A stretch of 64,000 nt of DNA, from assembly GCA_938005465.1 (NCBI GenBank), contig CALLNU010000034.1, positions 124,001-188,000 of the forward strand, read 5' to 3'. This DNA comes from an uncultured Collinsella sp. (lineage in GTDB: Bacteria > Actinomycetota > Coriobacteriia > Coriobacteriales > Coriobacteriaceae). Shown piece after piece: positions 34,558-44,234 of this stretch. Below the pieces are notes generated by a model. That model did no database searches. It was not told where the DNA came from and was given only the letters and a program-made list of their open reading frames with translations. Within the stretch, counting starts at the first letter, position 1. Each line of letters opens with the position of its first letter. Both the position numbers and the translations under genes were made by a program.

Positions 34558-37224
34558 ATGACACCTCTCGCAAAACGTCTCCCGCGCGAACTGCGCCGCA
34601 ATATCGGCAAGTACCTGGGCATCTTTTTGCTTATGTGCGGAAGCATCGCTCTCACCTCGGGCTTTTTGCTCGCAGCGCATTCCATCGGCTGCCTTATCGA
34701 CGACATGCGCGATGCGTACACGATTGAGGACGGCCGCGTGACCACCTCCTTCGAGGCCACCAAAGACCAGCTCAAGGCGGCCGAGGATGCGGCCGACGAC
34801 GTCGGCGGCGTCACGCTCTACAAGAATTTCTCCATCGACGCCATCATCAAAAAGACCGCCGGCGACGACGGCACCAAGCGCACGCTGCGCACCTATGCGC
34901 ACCGCACCAAGGTCGATATCGCGTCCTACTGTGAGGGCAGGCAGCCCAAGACGGACGATGAGGTGGCAATCGACCGCGTCTTCGCCACCAACAACGACCT
35001 CGCCGTGGGCGATAAGGTCGAGCTCGAGGGCCGCACCTACACCATCTGCGGCATCATGACCCAGCCCGATAGCCAGGCGCTGTTCCTCAACAATTCGGAC
35101 TTTACGGTGAACACCATCACCTATGGCGTGGCCGAGGTCACCGACGCCGGCTTTGCCGCGCTTGAGGACGCCGGCGGCGCACCCGCCTACACCTACTCCT
35201 TCACCTTTGCCGATCGCGATCTCTCCACCGCGGACCGCACCGATGCGGAGCAGGATATGGTCGAGGCACTGACCGAAGCCGATGCGCGCGTGGACGATCT
35301 GATCGATGCCGATTCCAACCAGGGCATTGGTTATGCGCGCGACGACGTGGACGGCGACTCCATGATGTGGATGACGCTGCTCGACATCATCATCGTGATT
35401 ATGGCGTTCGTCTTTGTGGTCCTTACCGACGCCACCATCGAGGAGGAGAGCGCCATCATCGGCACGCTGCTCGCCAGCGGCTATCGTCGACGCGAGATCG
35501 TGCTGCACTACCTTGCGCTTCCCGCCATCGTGGGCGTGATCGCGGCGCTTTTGGGCACTGCGCTCGGCGTTGTGTTCTTTACCGAGCCCATGCGCAGCCT
35601 CTATTACGGTTCGTATAGCCTGCCGCCCTTCCAGGTGTACTGGAGCTGGGAGATCTTTGTGAAGTGCGCCGTGGTTCCCGCCGCCGCGCTCATCCTCATC
35701 ACGCTGGTGGGCCTGCTTCGCAAGATGGGCAAGACGCCGTTGCAGTTCCTTCGTCACGAGGCGAGTGGCAAATCGGGCACCAAGCGCGGCTTGCAGCTGC
35801 CGGAGCGCATGGGTTTTGTTTCCCGCTTCCGCCTGCGTATCTTCCTGCGCAACCTGGGCAACTTCGCCACGCTCTTCGTGGGCATTGCGTTTGCCTCGCT
35901 GCTGTTGCTCTTTGGCTTGGCGATTCTGCCCACGATGACGCACTATGCGGACAACCTCGAGACAAGCCTGGTCGCCGAACACCAGTACACGCTCAAGGCG
36001 CCGCTGGAGCTCGAGGGCACTGCCGAGGAGCGCGAGCAGTGGTCGGCACTCGAGCGCTTGCAGTCGGTTGACGGCGCGCTGCTTTCCGCCGCTCAGGATG
36101 CCGATGACGAGCTTGACGACGCGGCCGATGCTGCGCAGGCGGCAGCCGATGCCGCGACCGCATCTCCGTCTGCCGAGAGCCTGACCGCAGCGCAGGATGC
36201 GCTTGCCAAGGTCCAGGACAGGAAGGATGCGCTTTATGCGCGCCTCGATGACCTTGCCGACGCTCTCGGCTGCGACCGCGATGAGACTATGGACCTGATC
36301 GGCAAGGCCTCTAAGATCGACACTGACAACGACGATATCCACCCGGTCAATACGACCGATAACGGCGCGGGCGCAATCGCACAGGCCGAGAAATACGCCG
36401 TTTACCAGCTGCAATACGACCGCGGCGATGGAAATGGCGAGGAGACGATTTCCGTCTACGGCATTTCATCCGATTCGCGCTATTGGAAAGACCTCAACGT
36501 CGGCAACGGACGCGTCGTCTTTGGCGGTGGCTTGCTCGACAAGTTTGGCTGGAGCGAGGGTCAGAAGGTTAAGCTTCGCGACAAGTACGAGGGCAAGAAT
36601 TATTCCTTTGAGTACGCGGGCAAGGACTGCGTTTGGGGCTCTAAGTCGGATATGAATGTCTATATGAGCATCGACGACTTTAACGAGCTGTTCGGCAACG
36701 ACGCCGCCTACTTTAACGGCTATGTGAGCGACGAGAAGCTCAACCTCGATGCTCGTTACTTTGCCGGCGACACCACGCCCGACGACATGCGTGCCGTGGG
36801 CGACCAGTTCATCGGCATGATGAGCAAAATGATCGGCATGATGGTCGGGCTCGCGGTGTTCATCTTTCTGCTGTTTATGTACCTGCTGACCAAGGCTGTG
36901 ATCGACCACAGCGCCCGTTCGATTAGCTACATGAAGGTCTTTGGCTATCGCGATGGCGAGATCTCGCATCTGTACATCCGCTCGATCACGCTGTGCGTGG
37001 CGGCGTCGCTCGTGCTGAGCCTGCCCGTGATCATCGGCTCGCTCACGGCCATCTTCCGCTCGATGCTGCTCGTCTACAACGGCAATATCGAGATCTACGT
37101 GCCCGCTTGGTCCATGGCGGCGTGCGCAGGAATCGGCTTTGCGACCTACCTGGTCGTGGCGCTGCTGCACACGCGCTCCATCAAGCGCGTCAGTCTGGCC
37201 GAAGCCCTCAAAGTCCAAGAGTAG
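34558..37224 (+). CDS. FtsX-family ABC permease, large
   Basis: This 888-residue permease has a first span near 18-40, an extracytoplasmic domain to about 270, and an FtsX core of three spans (about 275-400). A second half begins with a span near 440 and an external domain containing an Ala/Asp-rich coiled coil (about 500-560, DDAADAAQAAADAATASPSA). The final FtsX core is at about 765-880. This duplicated layout is typical of Gram-positive MacB-like exporters of unknown substrate. ATG 34558 is preferred to a weaker upstream in-frame start. Confidence 0.88.
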   Translation: MTPLAKRLPRELRRNIGKYLGIFLLMCGSIALTSGFLLAAHSIGCLIDDMRDAYTIEDGRVTTSFEATKDQLKAAEDAADDVGGVTLYKNFSIDAIIKKTAGDDGTKRTLRTYAHRTKVDIASYCEGRQPKTDDEVAIDRVFATNNDLAVGDKVELEGRTYTICGIMTQPDSQALFLNNSDFTVNTITYGVAEVTDAGFAALEDAGGAPAYTYSFTFADRDLSTADRTDAEQDMVEALTEADARVDDLIDADSNQGIGYARDDVDGDSMMWMTLLDIIIVIMAFVFVVLTDATIEEESAIIGTLLASGYRRREIVLHYLALPAIVGVIAALLGTALGVVFFTEPMRSLYYGSYSLPPFQVYWSWEIFVKCAVVPAAALILITLVGLLRKMGKTPLQFLRHEASGKSGTKRGLQLPERMGFVSRFRLRIFLRNLGNFATLFVGIAFASLLLLFGLAILPTMTHYADNLETSLVAEHQYTLKAPLELEGTAEEREQWSALERLQSVDGALLSAAQDADDELDDAADAAQAAADAATASPSAESLTAAQDALAKVQDRKDALYARLDDLADALGCDRDETMDLIGKASKIDTDNDDIHPVNTTDNGAGAIAQAEKYAVYQLQYDRGDGNGEETISVYGISSDSRYWKDLNVGNGRVVFGGGLLDKFGWSEGQKVKLRDKYEGKNYSFEYAGKDCVWGSKSDMNVYMSIDDFNELFGNDAAYFNGYVSDEKLNLDARYFAGDTTPDDMRAVGDQFIGMMSKMIGMMVGLAVFIFLLFMYLLTKAVIDHSARSISYMKVFGYRDGEISHLYIRSITLCVAASLVLSLPVIIGSLTAIFRSMLLVYNGNIEIYVPAWSMAACAGIGFATYLVVALLHTRSIKRVSLAEALKVQE

Positions 37225-37333
37225 TCATTTAAGAACGTTCCCAACGACTAGGTGTCGTACTTGACTTTAACTCTGCTTTAACTGGTACCATCCTCTATGT
37301 CTGTAACGCCATATAGACCGAGGGGATATATCT

Positions 37334-38539
37334 ATGACCGCAACTGCACCCGCAGCACCCGCTAAGGTGTACTTCACCAACCTGCGCACGCATGCTCGCG
37401 AGAGCCAGCTCGACAAGCTCAAGCGCCTCATCCGTCACGCCGGTATTGAGCAGATCGACTTTGAGAACAAGTTCGTCGCCATTAAGATTCACTTTGGCGA
37501 GCTGGGCAACCTGAGCTTTTTGCGCCCCAACTACGCTCGCGCCGTCGCCGACGTGGTGAAGGAGCTGGGCGGCAAGCCCTTCCTCACCGACTGCAACACG
37601 CTCTATGTCGGTAGCCGCAAAAACGCGCTCGAGCACATCGACACCGCCTACCAGAACGGCTTTACCCCGTATGCCACGGGTTGCCAGATCATCATCGCCG
37701 ACGGCCTCAAGGGCACCGACGAGGCGCTCGTCCCGGTCGAGGGCGGCGAGTACGTGCACGAGGCCAAGATCGGTCAGGCGCTCATGGATGCCGATATCGT
37801 GATCAGCCTCACCCACTTTAAGGGCCATGAGCAGGCCGGTTTTGGCGGCGCCATGAAGAACCTGGGCATGGGAGGCGGCAGCCGTGCCGGCAAGATGGAG
37901 CAGCATGCCGCCGGCAAGCCGAACGTCGCGACCGATCACTGCGTTGGCTGCCATGCCTGCGAAAAGATCTGTGCGCACAACGCCATCTCGTTTGACGATA
38001 CCCGCGAGCGCGAGCTTGCCAACGGCAACACTCGCACGGTGCACGTGGCTGCCATCGACCACGATCGCTGCGTGGGCTGCGGACGCTGCATTGCGGCATG
38101 CAACCAGGACTGCATCAAGCCCGGCTATGAGGCCGCGGCCGACGTGCTCAACTGCAAGATCGCCGAGTATACGAAGGCCGTCGTCGACGGCCGCCCGAGC
38201 TTCCACATCTCGCTTGCCATGGACATCAGCCCCAACTGCGATTGCCATCCCGAAAACGACACGCCTATCGTCAACGATATCGGCATGTTCGCGAGCTTCG
38301 ACCCGGTCGCCATTGACCAGGCCTGCGCCGATGCCGTCATGGCATCCGAGCCGCTGCCCAACACCGAGCTCACCGATAGCGCGGCCAAGATGGAGCACAA
38401 CCACGAGTATCTGGAGGGCGAGCAGGCCAAGGATCCCTTCTGCATCACGCATCCCGACACCGACTGGCGCGTGTGCATCGCGCACGCCGAGAAGATTGGC
38501 CTGGGCACGAGCGAGTATGAGCTCATCGAGGTCAAGTAG
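37334..38539 (+). CDS. DUF362 protein with two [4Fe-4S] clusters
   Basis: In this 401-residue cytoplasmic iron-sulfur protein, the DUF362 domain covers most of the length (VYFTNLRT, KIHFGELGNLSFLRP, FLTDCNTLYVGSR, LTHFKGHEQAGFGGAMKNLG). A bacterial ferredoxin insert holds HCVGCHACEKICAHNA and RCVGCGRCIAACNQDC. The family is widespread in anaerobes and its reaction is unknown; an electron-transfer role is likely. GAGGGG precedes the ATG. TTGACT at 37261-37266 may be its -35 element. Confidence 0.9.
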   Translation: MTATAPAAPAKVYFTNLRTHARESQLDKLKRLIRHAGIEQIDFENKFVAIKIHFGELGNLSFLRPNYARAVADVVKELGGKPFLTDCNTLYVGSRKNALEHIDTAYQNGFTPYATGCQIIIADGLKGTDEALVPVEGGEYVHEAKIGQALMDADIVISLTHFKGHEQAGFGGAMKNLGMGGGSRAGKMEQHAAGKPNVATDHCVGCHACEKICAHNAISFDDTRERELANGNTRTVHVAAIDHDRCVGCGRCIAACNQDCIKPGYEAAADVLNCKIAEYTKAVVDGRPSFHISLAMDISPNCDCHPENDTPIVNDIGMFASFDPVAIDQACADAVMASEPLPNTELTDSAAKMEHNHEYLEGEQAKDPFCITHPDTDWRVCIAHAEKIGLGTSEYELIEVK

Positions 38540-38587
38540 CGCCTAGCTATTGGACAAAATAAGCGCCTTTGTAGCGTTAGTTGAGCA

Positions 38588-38626
38588 AAAGCCGCCCGTG
38601 AGCACAGCGCTCACGGGCGGCTTTTT
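38588..38626 (+). terminator. Intrinsic terminator between convergent genes
   Basis: A 13-bp stem starting GCCGCCCGTGAGC with a short loop is followed by TTTTT. Confidence 0.85.
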
Positions 38627-38703
38627 GGAAGTGCGGCGAAAAATCGAATCCCGCCGACCACAAACCGTTTTTTGGCAACAAAACCCCAGACGTTGCTTTT
38701 TGC

Positions 38704-39669
38704 CTAAAAATACTCGTCGAGGAAGTTGTCGACCGTGTTCCAGTAGAGTTCGGGGTCGACCTGCGCGCTCTTGGCGTGGGTGGCGCCATGGATAGTGAGC
38801 TTTTGCTTGACCTTGCTGGCGCACGCGTCGTAGTTTTGGTCGAGCATGCTGTACGGCACAAAAGTGTCCTGGTCGCCGTGGATAAACAGCATGGGAACCG
38901 TCGCGTGTTTGAGTTGCTCCACGCTGCTCGCCTTATGAAAGTCGTAGCCCGCGCGCACGTTGCATACCAAGTTTGCTACATCGAGCAAGGGAAAGCTGGG
39001 CAAGCCGAACACGTTCTTGAGCTGCAGAGAAAACTCGTCCCAAACACTCGTATAACCGCAGTCCTCGATAATGCATTTCACGTTTGCGGGCAGAGATTCC
39101 CCCGCGACGTTCATGGCGGTCGCCGCGCCCATGGATTCGCCAAAGACCAGGATGCGCGCCTTGGGGTCAGCCTGAACGATTCGCTCGATCCATGCGACGA
39201 TGTCGAGGCGCTCGGGCCAGCCCATGCCGATATAGTCGCCGCTGGAGCGCTCGTGGGCGCGGGCGGCGGGTGCGAGTACGTTCATGCCGCGGTCGTGGAA
39301 TCGCTTGACGTATCGGGCCATACCGATGGGCTCGTTGGTATATCCATGCAGGCAGACGGCGTAGTCGTGCGTGCTCTCCGACGCAGCAAAATACCAGGCG
39401 GCAAGCTCGGTCCCGTCGTCCGCGGTGAGGTTGCTGCTCTCGCGATTCTCTTTAAACCACGCCCGCGCCTCGGTTTCCTCGGCATCCGGCTGCTCACCTT
39501 TTTTGTCGTCTTTGCCATCTTGCATCATCTTCATGGTGTACGGCGCTTGGGGATTCAGCGCGAAGTCAAACAGAAAGTTGCCGGCAAATCCGAGCAGCGC
39601 AACGACAGCCACCAGTGCAACGATGCCGGCTATCTTGAGCTTTCGATGGGAACGTGCGTTTTGAGACAT
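38704..39669 (-). CDS. Membrane-anchored alpha/beta hydrolase
   Basis: This 321-residue protein has an N-terminal anchor at about 12-32 (IAGIVALVAVVALLGFAGNF). The alpha/beta-hydrolase fold starts near 85. Catalytic residues are Ser179 in GESMG, Asp268 in GDQDTF and His298 in GATHAKS. The oxyanion region is CLHGYTNEP. It is probably an extracytoplasmic esterase or peptidase-like hydrolase of the S9/BAAT type common in Firmicutes and Actinobacteria; the substrate is unknown. It is convergent with the DUF362 gene. Confidence 0.88.
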   Translation of the reverse strand: MSQNARSHRKLKIAGIVALVAVVALLGFAGNFLFDFALNPQAPYTMKMMQDGKDDKKGEQPDAEETEARAWFKENRESSNLTADDGTELAAWYFAASESTHDYAVCLHGYTNEPIGMARYVKRFHDRGMNVLAPAARAHERSSGDYIGMGWPERLDIVAWIERIVQADPKARILVFGESMGAATAMNVAGESLPANVKCIIEDCGYTSVWDEFSLQLKNVFGLPSFPLLDVANLVCNVRAGYDFHKASSVEQLKHATVPMLFIHGDQDTFVPYSMLDQNYDACASKVKQKLTIHGATHAKSAQVDPELYWNTVDNFLDEYF

Positions 39670-39855
39670 AAGAAGCTTTCCTATAAGATGTTAATACATC
39701 AACATTTAATGCAAGCGCATTATGGACGTTCGCCGTTGATGCGTCAACAGACAAAGAATGGGTAAACAAAGGGTCACGTATGGTGCAAATTTCGCACGTA
39801 CCTAGACGCTTTGATATAGTGTTGAGAACTCTTTACGTTGGAGGATGTAACCGGC

Positions 39856-40539
39856 ATGTCCGATTCGAGCGACAGTTCTAAGCCGCGACCCAAGACCGCG
39901 GCCGTTCCACACTACACGGTGGGCGAGGAGATCATGAACTCCGTCACCCATGGTGTCGGCTGCCTGCTGGGTATCGCGGGCCTGGTGCTCCTGATCGTAT
40001 TCGCTGCCCTGCGCGGCGGAGGCCCGGCCCACATGGCCGCGGCGATTGTCTATGGTGTCAGCATTATCCTCGAATACCTAGCCTCCACGCTCTACCACGC
40101 GATTCAGCCCGCGCGCGCCAAGCGCGTGTTTCGCATCATCGACCACAGCTGCATCTACCTGCTCATTGCGGGCAGCTATACGCCGTTTTGCCTCATCACG
40201 CTCGCAAACGACGGCGGCGCTATGCTGTTCTTTGCTGTATGGGCCATCGCCATCATCGGCATCGCCCTCGAGTGCTTCCTACGCGAGCGCCAGCCGCATT
40301 GGGTAAGCGGCCTGGTCTACCTGCTGATGGGCTGGCTCGTTGTCTTTAAGCTGCCCGAACTTGTTGCGCTGCTCAACCCCGTGGCACTTGCCCTGCTCGC
40401 CGTCGGCGGCGTGTGCTACACCGCGGGCGTGCCGTTCTATATCGCCAAAAACGTGCGCTATCTGCACAGCGTGTTTCACCTGTGGGTGCTCGCCGGCAGC
40501 ATCTTCCAGTTCATGGCGGTGATCCTCTTCGTAATCTAG
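39856..40539 (+). CDS. Hemolysin III (PAQR-like) family membrane protein
   Basis: A 227-residue protein with seven membrane spans, beginning after VGEEIMNSVTHGVG. Conserved residues are STLYHA, DHSCIYLLIAGSYTPF and the C-terminal FHLWVLAGS, which contain the Ser, Asp and His metal-site residues of the PAQR/HlyIII fold. This bacterial family is linked to membrane-lipid homeostasis; the hemolysin name is historical. ATG 39856 follows GGAGG by about eleven bases. Confidence 0.92.
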   Translation: MSDSSDSSKPRPKTAAVPHYTVGEEIMNSVTHGVGCLLGIAGLVLLIVFAALRGGGPAHMAAAIVYGVSIILEYLASTLYHAIQPARAKRVFRIIDHSCIYLLIAGSYTPFCLITLANDGGAMLFFAVWAIAIIGIALECFLRERQPHWVSGLVYLLMGWLVVFKLPELVALLNPVALALLAVGGVCYTAGVPFYIAKNVRYLHSVFHLWVLAGSIFQFMAVILFVI

Positions 40540-40649
40540 CGACCACGCCTGCGCGCCCGCGTTCTCGTTTGGGCGCCGGTGCAATTGCCGTATCCGCCAT
40601 CAACGTTTTAACCTGACGTCCCGAATCTTGGAGGTTCGAGAAACTCCCG

Positions 40650-42023
40650 ATGGACATAACCATCTCCCTTATCACCACCCTCGTTTTGACCCTCATCAAC
40701 GGCTACTTCTCTATGTCCGAGATGGCGCTCACCACGGCCAAGCGCGCCGTGTTGGAGCACGAGGCCGAGGAAGGCGACAAGCGCGCCGAGCGTGCTATTA
40801 AGCTGGCTGCCGACTCCGACCAGCTGCTCGCCACCATCCAGGTTGCCATTACGCTCGTGGGCTTCGCCTCGTCCGCCGTCGCCTCGACGAGTCTGTCCGA
40901 CCCGCTCGCCACGTGGCTCATGAGCTTTGGCATCGCGCCGCTCTCCGCCATCGCGCGCGGCCTGGCGCCGGTCATCATCACCGTCGCGGTCGCCTTCGTG
41001 TCCATCGTGATCGGCGAGCTCGTCCCCAAGCGCATCGGCCTGGCCAATGCCGAGGGCGTGTCCAAGCAGGTCGTGGGACCGTTGTCATTTTTCCAAAAGA
41101 TCGCCCGTCCGCTCGTGTGGCTGACCGGTGCTTGCTCCGATGGCCTGGCCCGCATCCTGCGCATCAAGAGTGCCGACGACCGCCAGAACGTCTCGGAAGA
41201 AGAGATCAAGTACATGGTCTCGGAGCAGGACGACCTGCTCGACGAGGAAAAGCGCATGATCCACGAGATCTTCGACCTGGGCGACACCGTTGCCCGCGAG
41301 GTCATGGTGCCGCGCGTGGACACCACCATGTGCGAGGACGACGAGACGGTCGCCGACGTGCTGTCCACCATGCGCCAGACCGGCTTCAGCCGCATCCCCG
41401 TCTATCACGAGGATCCCGACAACGTCGCCGGCATCGCGCACATCAAGGACCTGATTCAGCCCGCGCTCGACGGCAAGGGCGACCAGCCCATCGCCGGCTA
41501 TTTGCGCGACGCCACCTTTGTGCCCGACACCAAGGACATCCTGCCGCTACTGTCCGAGATGCAGACCTCGCACGACCAGATCGTGGTGGTCGTGGACGAG
41601 TACGGCGGCACGGCCGGCATTATCACCATCGAGGATATCGTTGAGGAGATCGTCGGCGAGATCGAGGACGAGTTCGACCCCGACAACAAGTATCTCACGC
41701 GCCTTTCGCGCCGCGAGTGGCTCGTTGATGGGCGTTTTTCGTGCGATGACGCGATTGAGCTTGGTTGGCCGCTCGAGGAAAGCGATGATTATGAGACCAT
41801 CGCCGGCTGGATTTTGGAGCTTTGCGACTCGGTGCCCGACATCGGAGAGGTATTTGAGGTTGCGGGGTACAAGTTCAAGGTGCAGTCGATGCGTGGCCAG
41901 CGCATCTCGCTCATTCGCGTGATCGCTCCGGCCGAAACCGATAAGAAGGATTCCGAGTCTTCGGCAGAGAAGCCGGCGGCGTCGGGTGCGGGCTCTGTGG
42001 ATCCGCACGATGGCGACGAGTAG
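40650..42023 (+). CDS. CNNM/CorC-family transporter-like protein with CBS pair
   Basis: This 457-residue protein has a DUF21/CNNM membrane domain (about 1-185; NGYFSMSEMALTTAKR is the typical first helix), a CBS pair (about 205-335; VMVPRVDTTMCEDD), and a CorC_HlyC domain (about 345-430). Family members affect Mg2+ or Co2+ transport. A charged Ser/Ala tail of about 25 residues ends the protein. GGAGG lies upstream. An MgtE-like and Nramp pair is encoded 4 kb downstream, so the region is rich in divalent-cation genes. Confidence 0.92.
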   Translation: MDITISLITTLVLTLINGYFSMSEMALTTAKRAVLEHEAEEGDKRAERAIKLAADSDQLLATIQVAITLVGFASSAVASTSLSDPLATWLMSFGIAPLSAIARGLAPVIITVAVAFVSIVIGELVPKRIGLANAEGVSKQVVGPLSFFQKIARPLVWLTGACSDGLARILRIKSADDRQNVSEEEIKYMVSEQDDLLDEEKRMIHEIFDLGDTVAREVMVPRVDTTMCEDDETVADVLSTMRQTGFSRIPVYHEDPDNVAGIAHIKDLIQPALDGKGDQPIAGYLRDATFVPDTKDILPLLSEMQTSHDQIVVVVDEYGGTAGIITIEDIVEEIVGEIEDEFDPDNKYLTRLSRREWLVDGRFSCDDAIELGWPLEESDDYETIAGWILELCDSVPDIGEVFEVAGYKFKVQSMRGQRISLIRVIAPAETDKKDSESSAEKPAASGAGSVDPHDGDE

Positions 42024-42047
42024 GGCAAGGAAGAGTAGGGGAGAGTT

Positions 42048-42881
42048 ATGGCAGGCCTGTTCAACATCCTTAAGGTCACCGTCAGCGAGGACAAGATCTG
42101 CGCGCATGTGCTGGTGAACCCCGGCATGCCGCTCATGACCTCGGAGGATATCGAGGCCACGGCGCGCGTGTATTACCTGGTGCCGGCGATTGCCAAGCAC
42201 CTGTGCCTGGGTGATTCCGGTCGCGAGTTCCAGGACTGCATGGGTCAGACCGAGCTTTGCCATCTGCTTGAGCATGTGACGGTCGAGCTCATGAACGAGA
42301 CCGGGCTTGCCGGCAGCATCTCGTGCGGCCGCACGCGCGTAAGCGAGCACGACGAGCGCGTTTTTGAGGTTGAGCTTTCGTGCCCCGACGACGCGCTGGC
42401 CATCGGCGCGCTGTCTTCGGCCACCTTTATGATGGACTGGGCGTACTTGCACGCCGACCAGCCTGCCCCTGACGTGGAAGGCACGGTCGCGGGCCTGCGC
42501 AACCTGGTGCTGGGCATGCGCGCCGAGGCCGAGGGCAAGGATCCTCACGAGGCCGTCGCCGCTGCGAACGGCGAAGATGCTGCCGAGGCCGAGGGCGCTG
42601 ACGAGGGCGATGTGCCGGTCGACGCCGAGCCCGTTGCCGATGCGACCGCCGAGCCCGTTCCCACCGAGCCCCAGGGCGTCCCCAACTTTGACGACGAGCC
42701 CCAGGTGGCGATTGATACCGAGGGCGCGGTTGCCGAGAACCACGAGGCCTCCGCTGCCGTCTTTGGCGGTGCGGCGACGGTTCCGGCAGGACCTGCGCAT
42801 GAGGGCGGCCTGCCGCTCGTGGACGGCGCCGGCGAGGACCCGGGTGCCACGGTGGCCATGCCGGCTATGCCTCAGGAGTAG
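42048..42881 (+). CDS. Protein with a cyanophycin-synthetase N-terminal-like domain and acidic tail
   Basis: In this 277-residue protein, residues 1 to about 150 resemble the small N-terminal domain of cyanophycin synthetase (CphA): HLLEHVTVEL at 72-81 matches the H-x2-EH-x-ALEL motif, followed by CGRTRV and VFEVEL in the expected order. The ATP-grasp and Mur-ligase domains of CphA are absent. The remainder is an Ala/Glu/Asp/Pro-rich acidic tail. AGGGGAGAG precedes the ATG. The role of the isolated domain is unknown. The identification is by motif order only. Confidence 0.55.
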   Translation: MAGLFNILKVTVSEDKICAHVLVNPGMPLMTSEDIEATARVYYLVPAIAKHLCLGDSGREFQDCMGQTELCHLLEHVTVELMNETGLAGSISCGRTRVSEHDERVFEVELSCPDDALAIGALSSATFMMDWAYLHADQPAPDVEGTVAGLRNLVLGMRAEAEGKDPHEAVAAANGEDAAEAEGADEGDVPVDAEPVADATAEPVPTEPQGVPNFDDEPQVAIDTEGAVAENHEASAAVFGGAATVPAGPAHEGGLPLVDGAGEDPGATVAMPAMPQE

Positions 42882-42960
42882 GCCTACGCGTTTATCACCA
42901 TCACGTACCTGCGCCTTTGCCGTACGCAGATGAGCAGAGCGGCAAGTGATGCGCTGCGGG

Positions 42961-42966
42961 TATAAT
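42961..42966 (+). promoter_or_regulatory. -10 element TATAAT before the YtxH gene
   Basis: A perfect TATAAT preceded by a G-rich stretch. No good -35 element is visible 16-18 bases upstream. Confidence 0.45.
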
Positions 42967-43017
42967 GGACAGCATTCAAACGGTGGGCACCGACGTGCCC
43001 GCAGGAGAGGAATGATC

Positions 43018-43407
43018 ATGGGTAAGACTTTCAGCTTTGTCTCCGGCGCACTTTTTGGTGCCGCTGCCGGCGCTATTGTCGGCGTTGCTCTGGCCCCGCG
43101 CTCGGGCGCCGAGACCCGCGCCATGGCTGCCGATATCGCCAACGACGCCTGGGACAATATGCGCGACACCTACGAGCACAGCGCCGAGGAGGCCCGTGCT
43201 GCGGTGAATGACTTTGGCCCGATGGTCGACGCCAAGACCGACGACCTGCGCGCCAAGGTCGACCTGGCCCGCGAGCGCATGGACCAGCTGCGCGAGCAGC
43301 TCAACGACGCCATTTCGGGCGGCAACGTGACGCCTGCCGCCGACGTCGTGGTCGAGAACGCCGTCGAGGCTGATACCGAGGCTGCGGAGCCCTCGACCGA
43401 GGCATAA
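43018..43407 (+). CDS. YtxH-like envelope/stress protein
   Basis: This 129-residue protein begins MGKTFSFVSGALFGAAAGA, the Gly-rich membrane helix of YtxH proteins, and continues IVGVALAPRSGAETR, the conserved LAPxSGxETR motif. A long amphipathic helix (about 45-100) and an acidic tail follow. GGAGAGG is spaced seven bases from ATG 43018; ATG 43012 is too close to it. The stop overlaps the next start (TAATG), so the two are co-translated. Function is likely structural or stress-related at the membrane. Confidence 0.8.
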   Translation: MGKTFSFVSGALFGAAAGAIVGVALAPRSGAETRAMAADIANDAWDNMRDTYEHSAEEARAAVNDFGPMVDAKTDDLRAKVDLARERMDQLREQLNDAISGGNVTPAADVVVENAVEADTEAAEPSTEA

Positions 43408-44162
43408 TGCGCGCCGGGGATTTTGTCGGCGCCAAGATCTATCGCAAGCCTACCGAGGACAAGCGCACCAAAAAGGACGGCACACCGCGCAGCCCTAAAA
43501 AGCTCGGAAAGATTCACTTTCCGGTCTTTACCCCGGGCGGTACGCGCGTGGTCGGCTTTATGGTCCGCCAATCCGATATCGCGGGCATGATCGAGCGTTC
43601 CGACCGATTCGTAGCGCTCGACGCTATTGGTGTCTACGAGGGCGCCATTGCGGTCGATGACGTCAAGGACACGTACGATGCCGCCGCTGCCAAGCGCCTC
43701 GACATCAACCTGGACGATTGCATCATCTGGGTCGGTATGGACGTGCGCACGGAATCAGGCGACGTCGTGGGCTATTGCTCGGACGTTGAGTTCAAGCCAC
43801 GCTCGGGCATCGTGCAGGCATTCTATGTGACCGCCGGTGCTGCTTCGAGTGTTTTGGTTGGTGACACGCAGGTACCGCCGACGATGCTGCGCGGCTATGC
43901 GGACGGCGCGATGATTGTTTCGGACGAGGTCAAGTCGCTCGGGTATTCGGGCGGTGCGGCTGCCAAGGCCGCCGAGGCCAGCGTCGTGGTGGGCGACAAG
44001 GTCAAAAAGGGCGCCAAGGTGCTCGACGACAAGGGATCGGTTGCCGTGGACAAGGGCAGTCGCGCACTGGGCAAGCAGCTCGGCAAGACGCGCGGCATGT
44101 TCAAGGCGTTTAAGGACGAATACCAAAAAGCGAGCGGAGGCTCGTCAAAAGCTACAAAATAG
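43407..44162 (+). CDS. PRC-barrel domain protein
   Basis: A 251-residue protein with a PRC-barrel-like region near 35-100 (GKIHFPVFTPGGTRVVGFMV) and a second one near 105-165 (DVVGYCSDVEFKPRSGIVQA). A Lys/Ala-rich helical C-terminus follows (about 185-251). No catalytic motif is seen. The overlap with the YtxH gene suggests a shared envelope-associated role. PRC barrels also occur at the N-terminus of the MgtE-like protein encoded 1.8 kb downstream. Confidence 0.75.
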   Translation: MRAGDFVGAKIYRKPTEDKRTKKDGTPRSPKKLGKIHFPVFTPGGTRVVGFMVRQSDIAGMIERSDRFVALDAIGVYEGAIAVDDVKDTYDAAAAKRLDINLDDCIIWVGMDVRTESGDVVGYCSDVEFKPRSGIVQAFYVTAGAASSVLVGDTQVPPTMLRGYADGAMIVSDEVKSLGYSGGAAAKAAEASVVVGDKVKKGAKVLDDKGSVAVDKGSRALGKQLGKTRGMFKAFKDEYQKASGGSSKATK

Positions 44163-44234
44163 CGACGTACCAAATGATGGGAGGCAAGCCGGAGACCTGT
44201 TGCTCCGGCTTGCTGTGTTTATGGGGGAGGGCAC

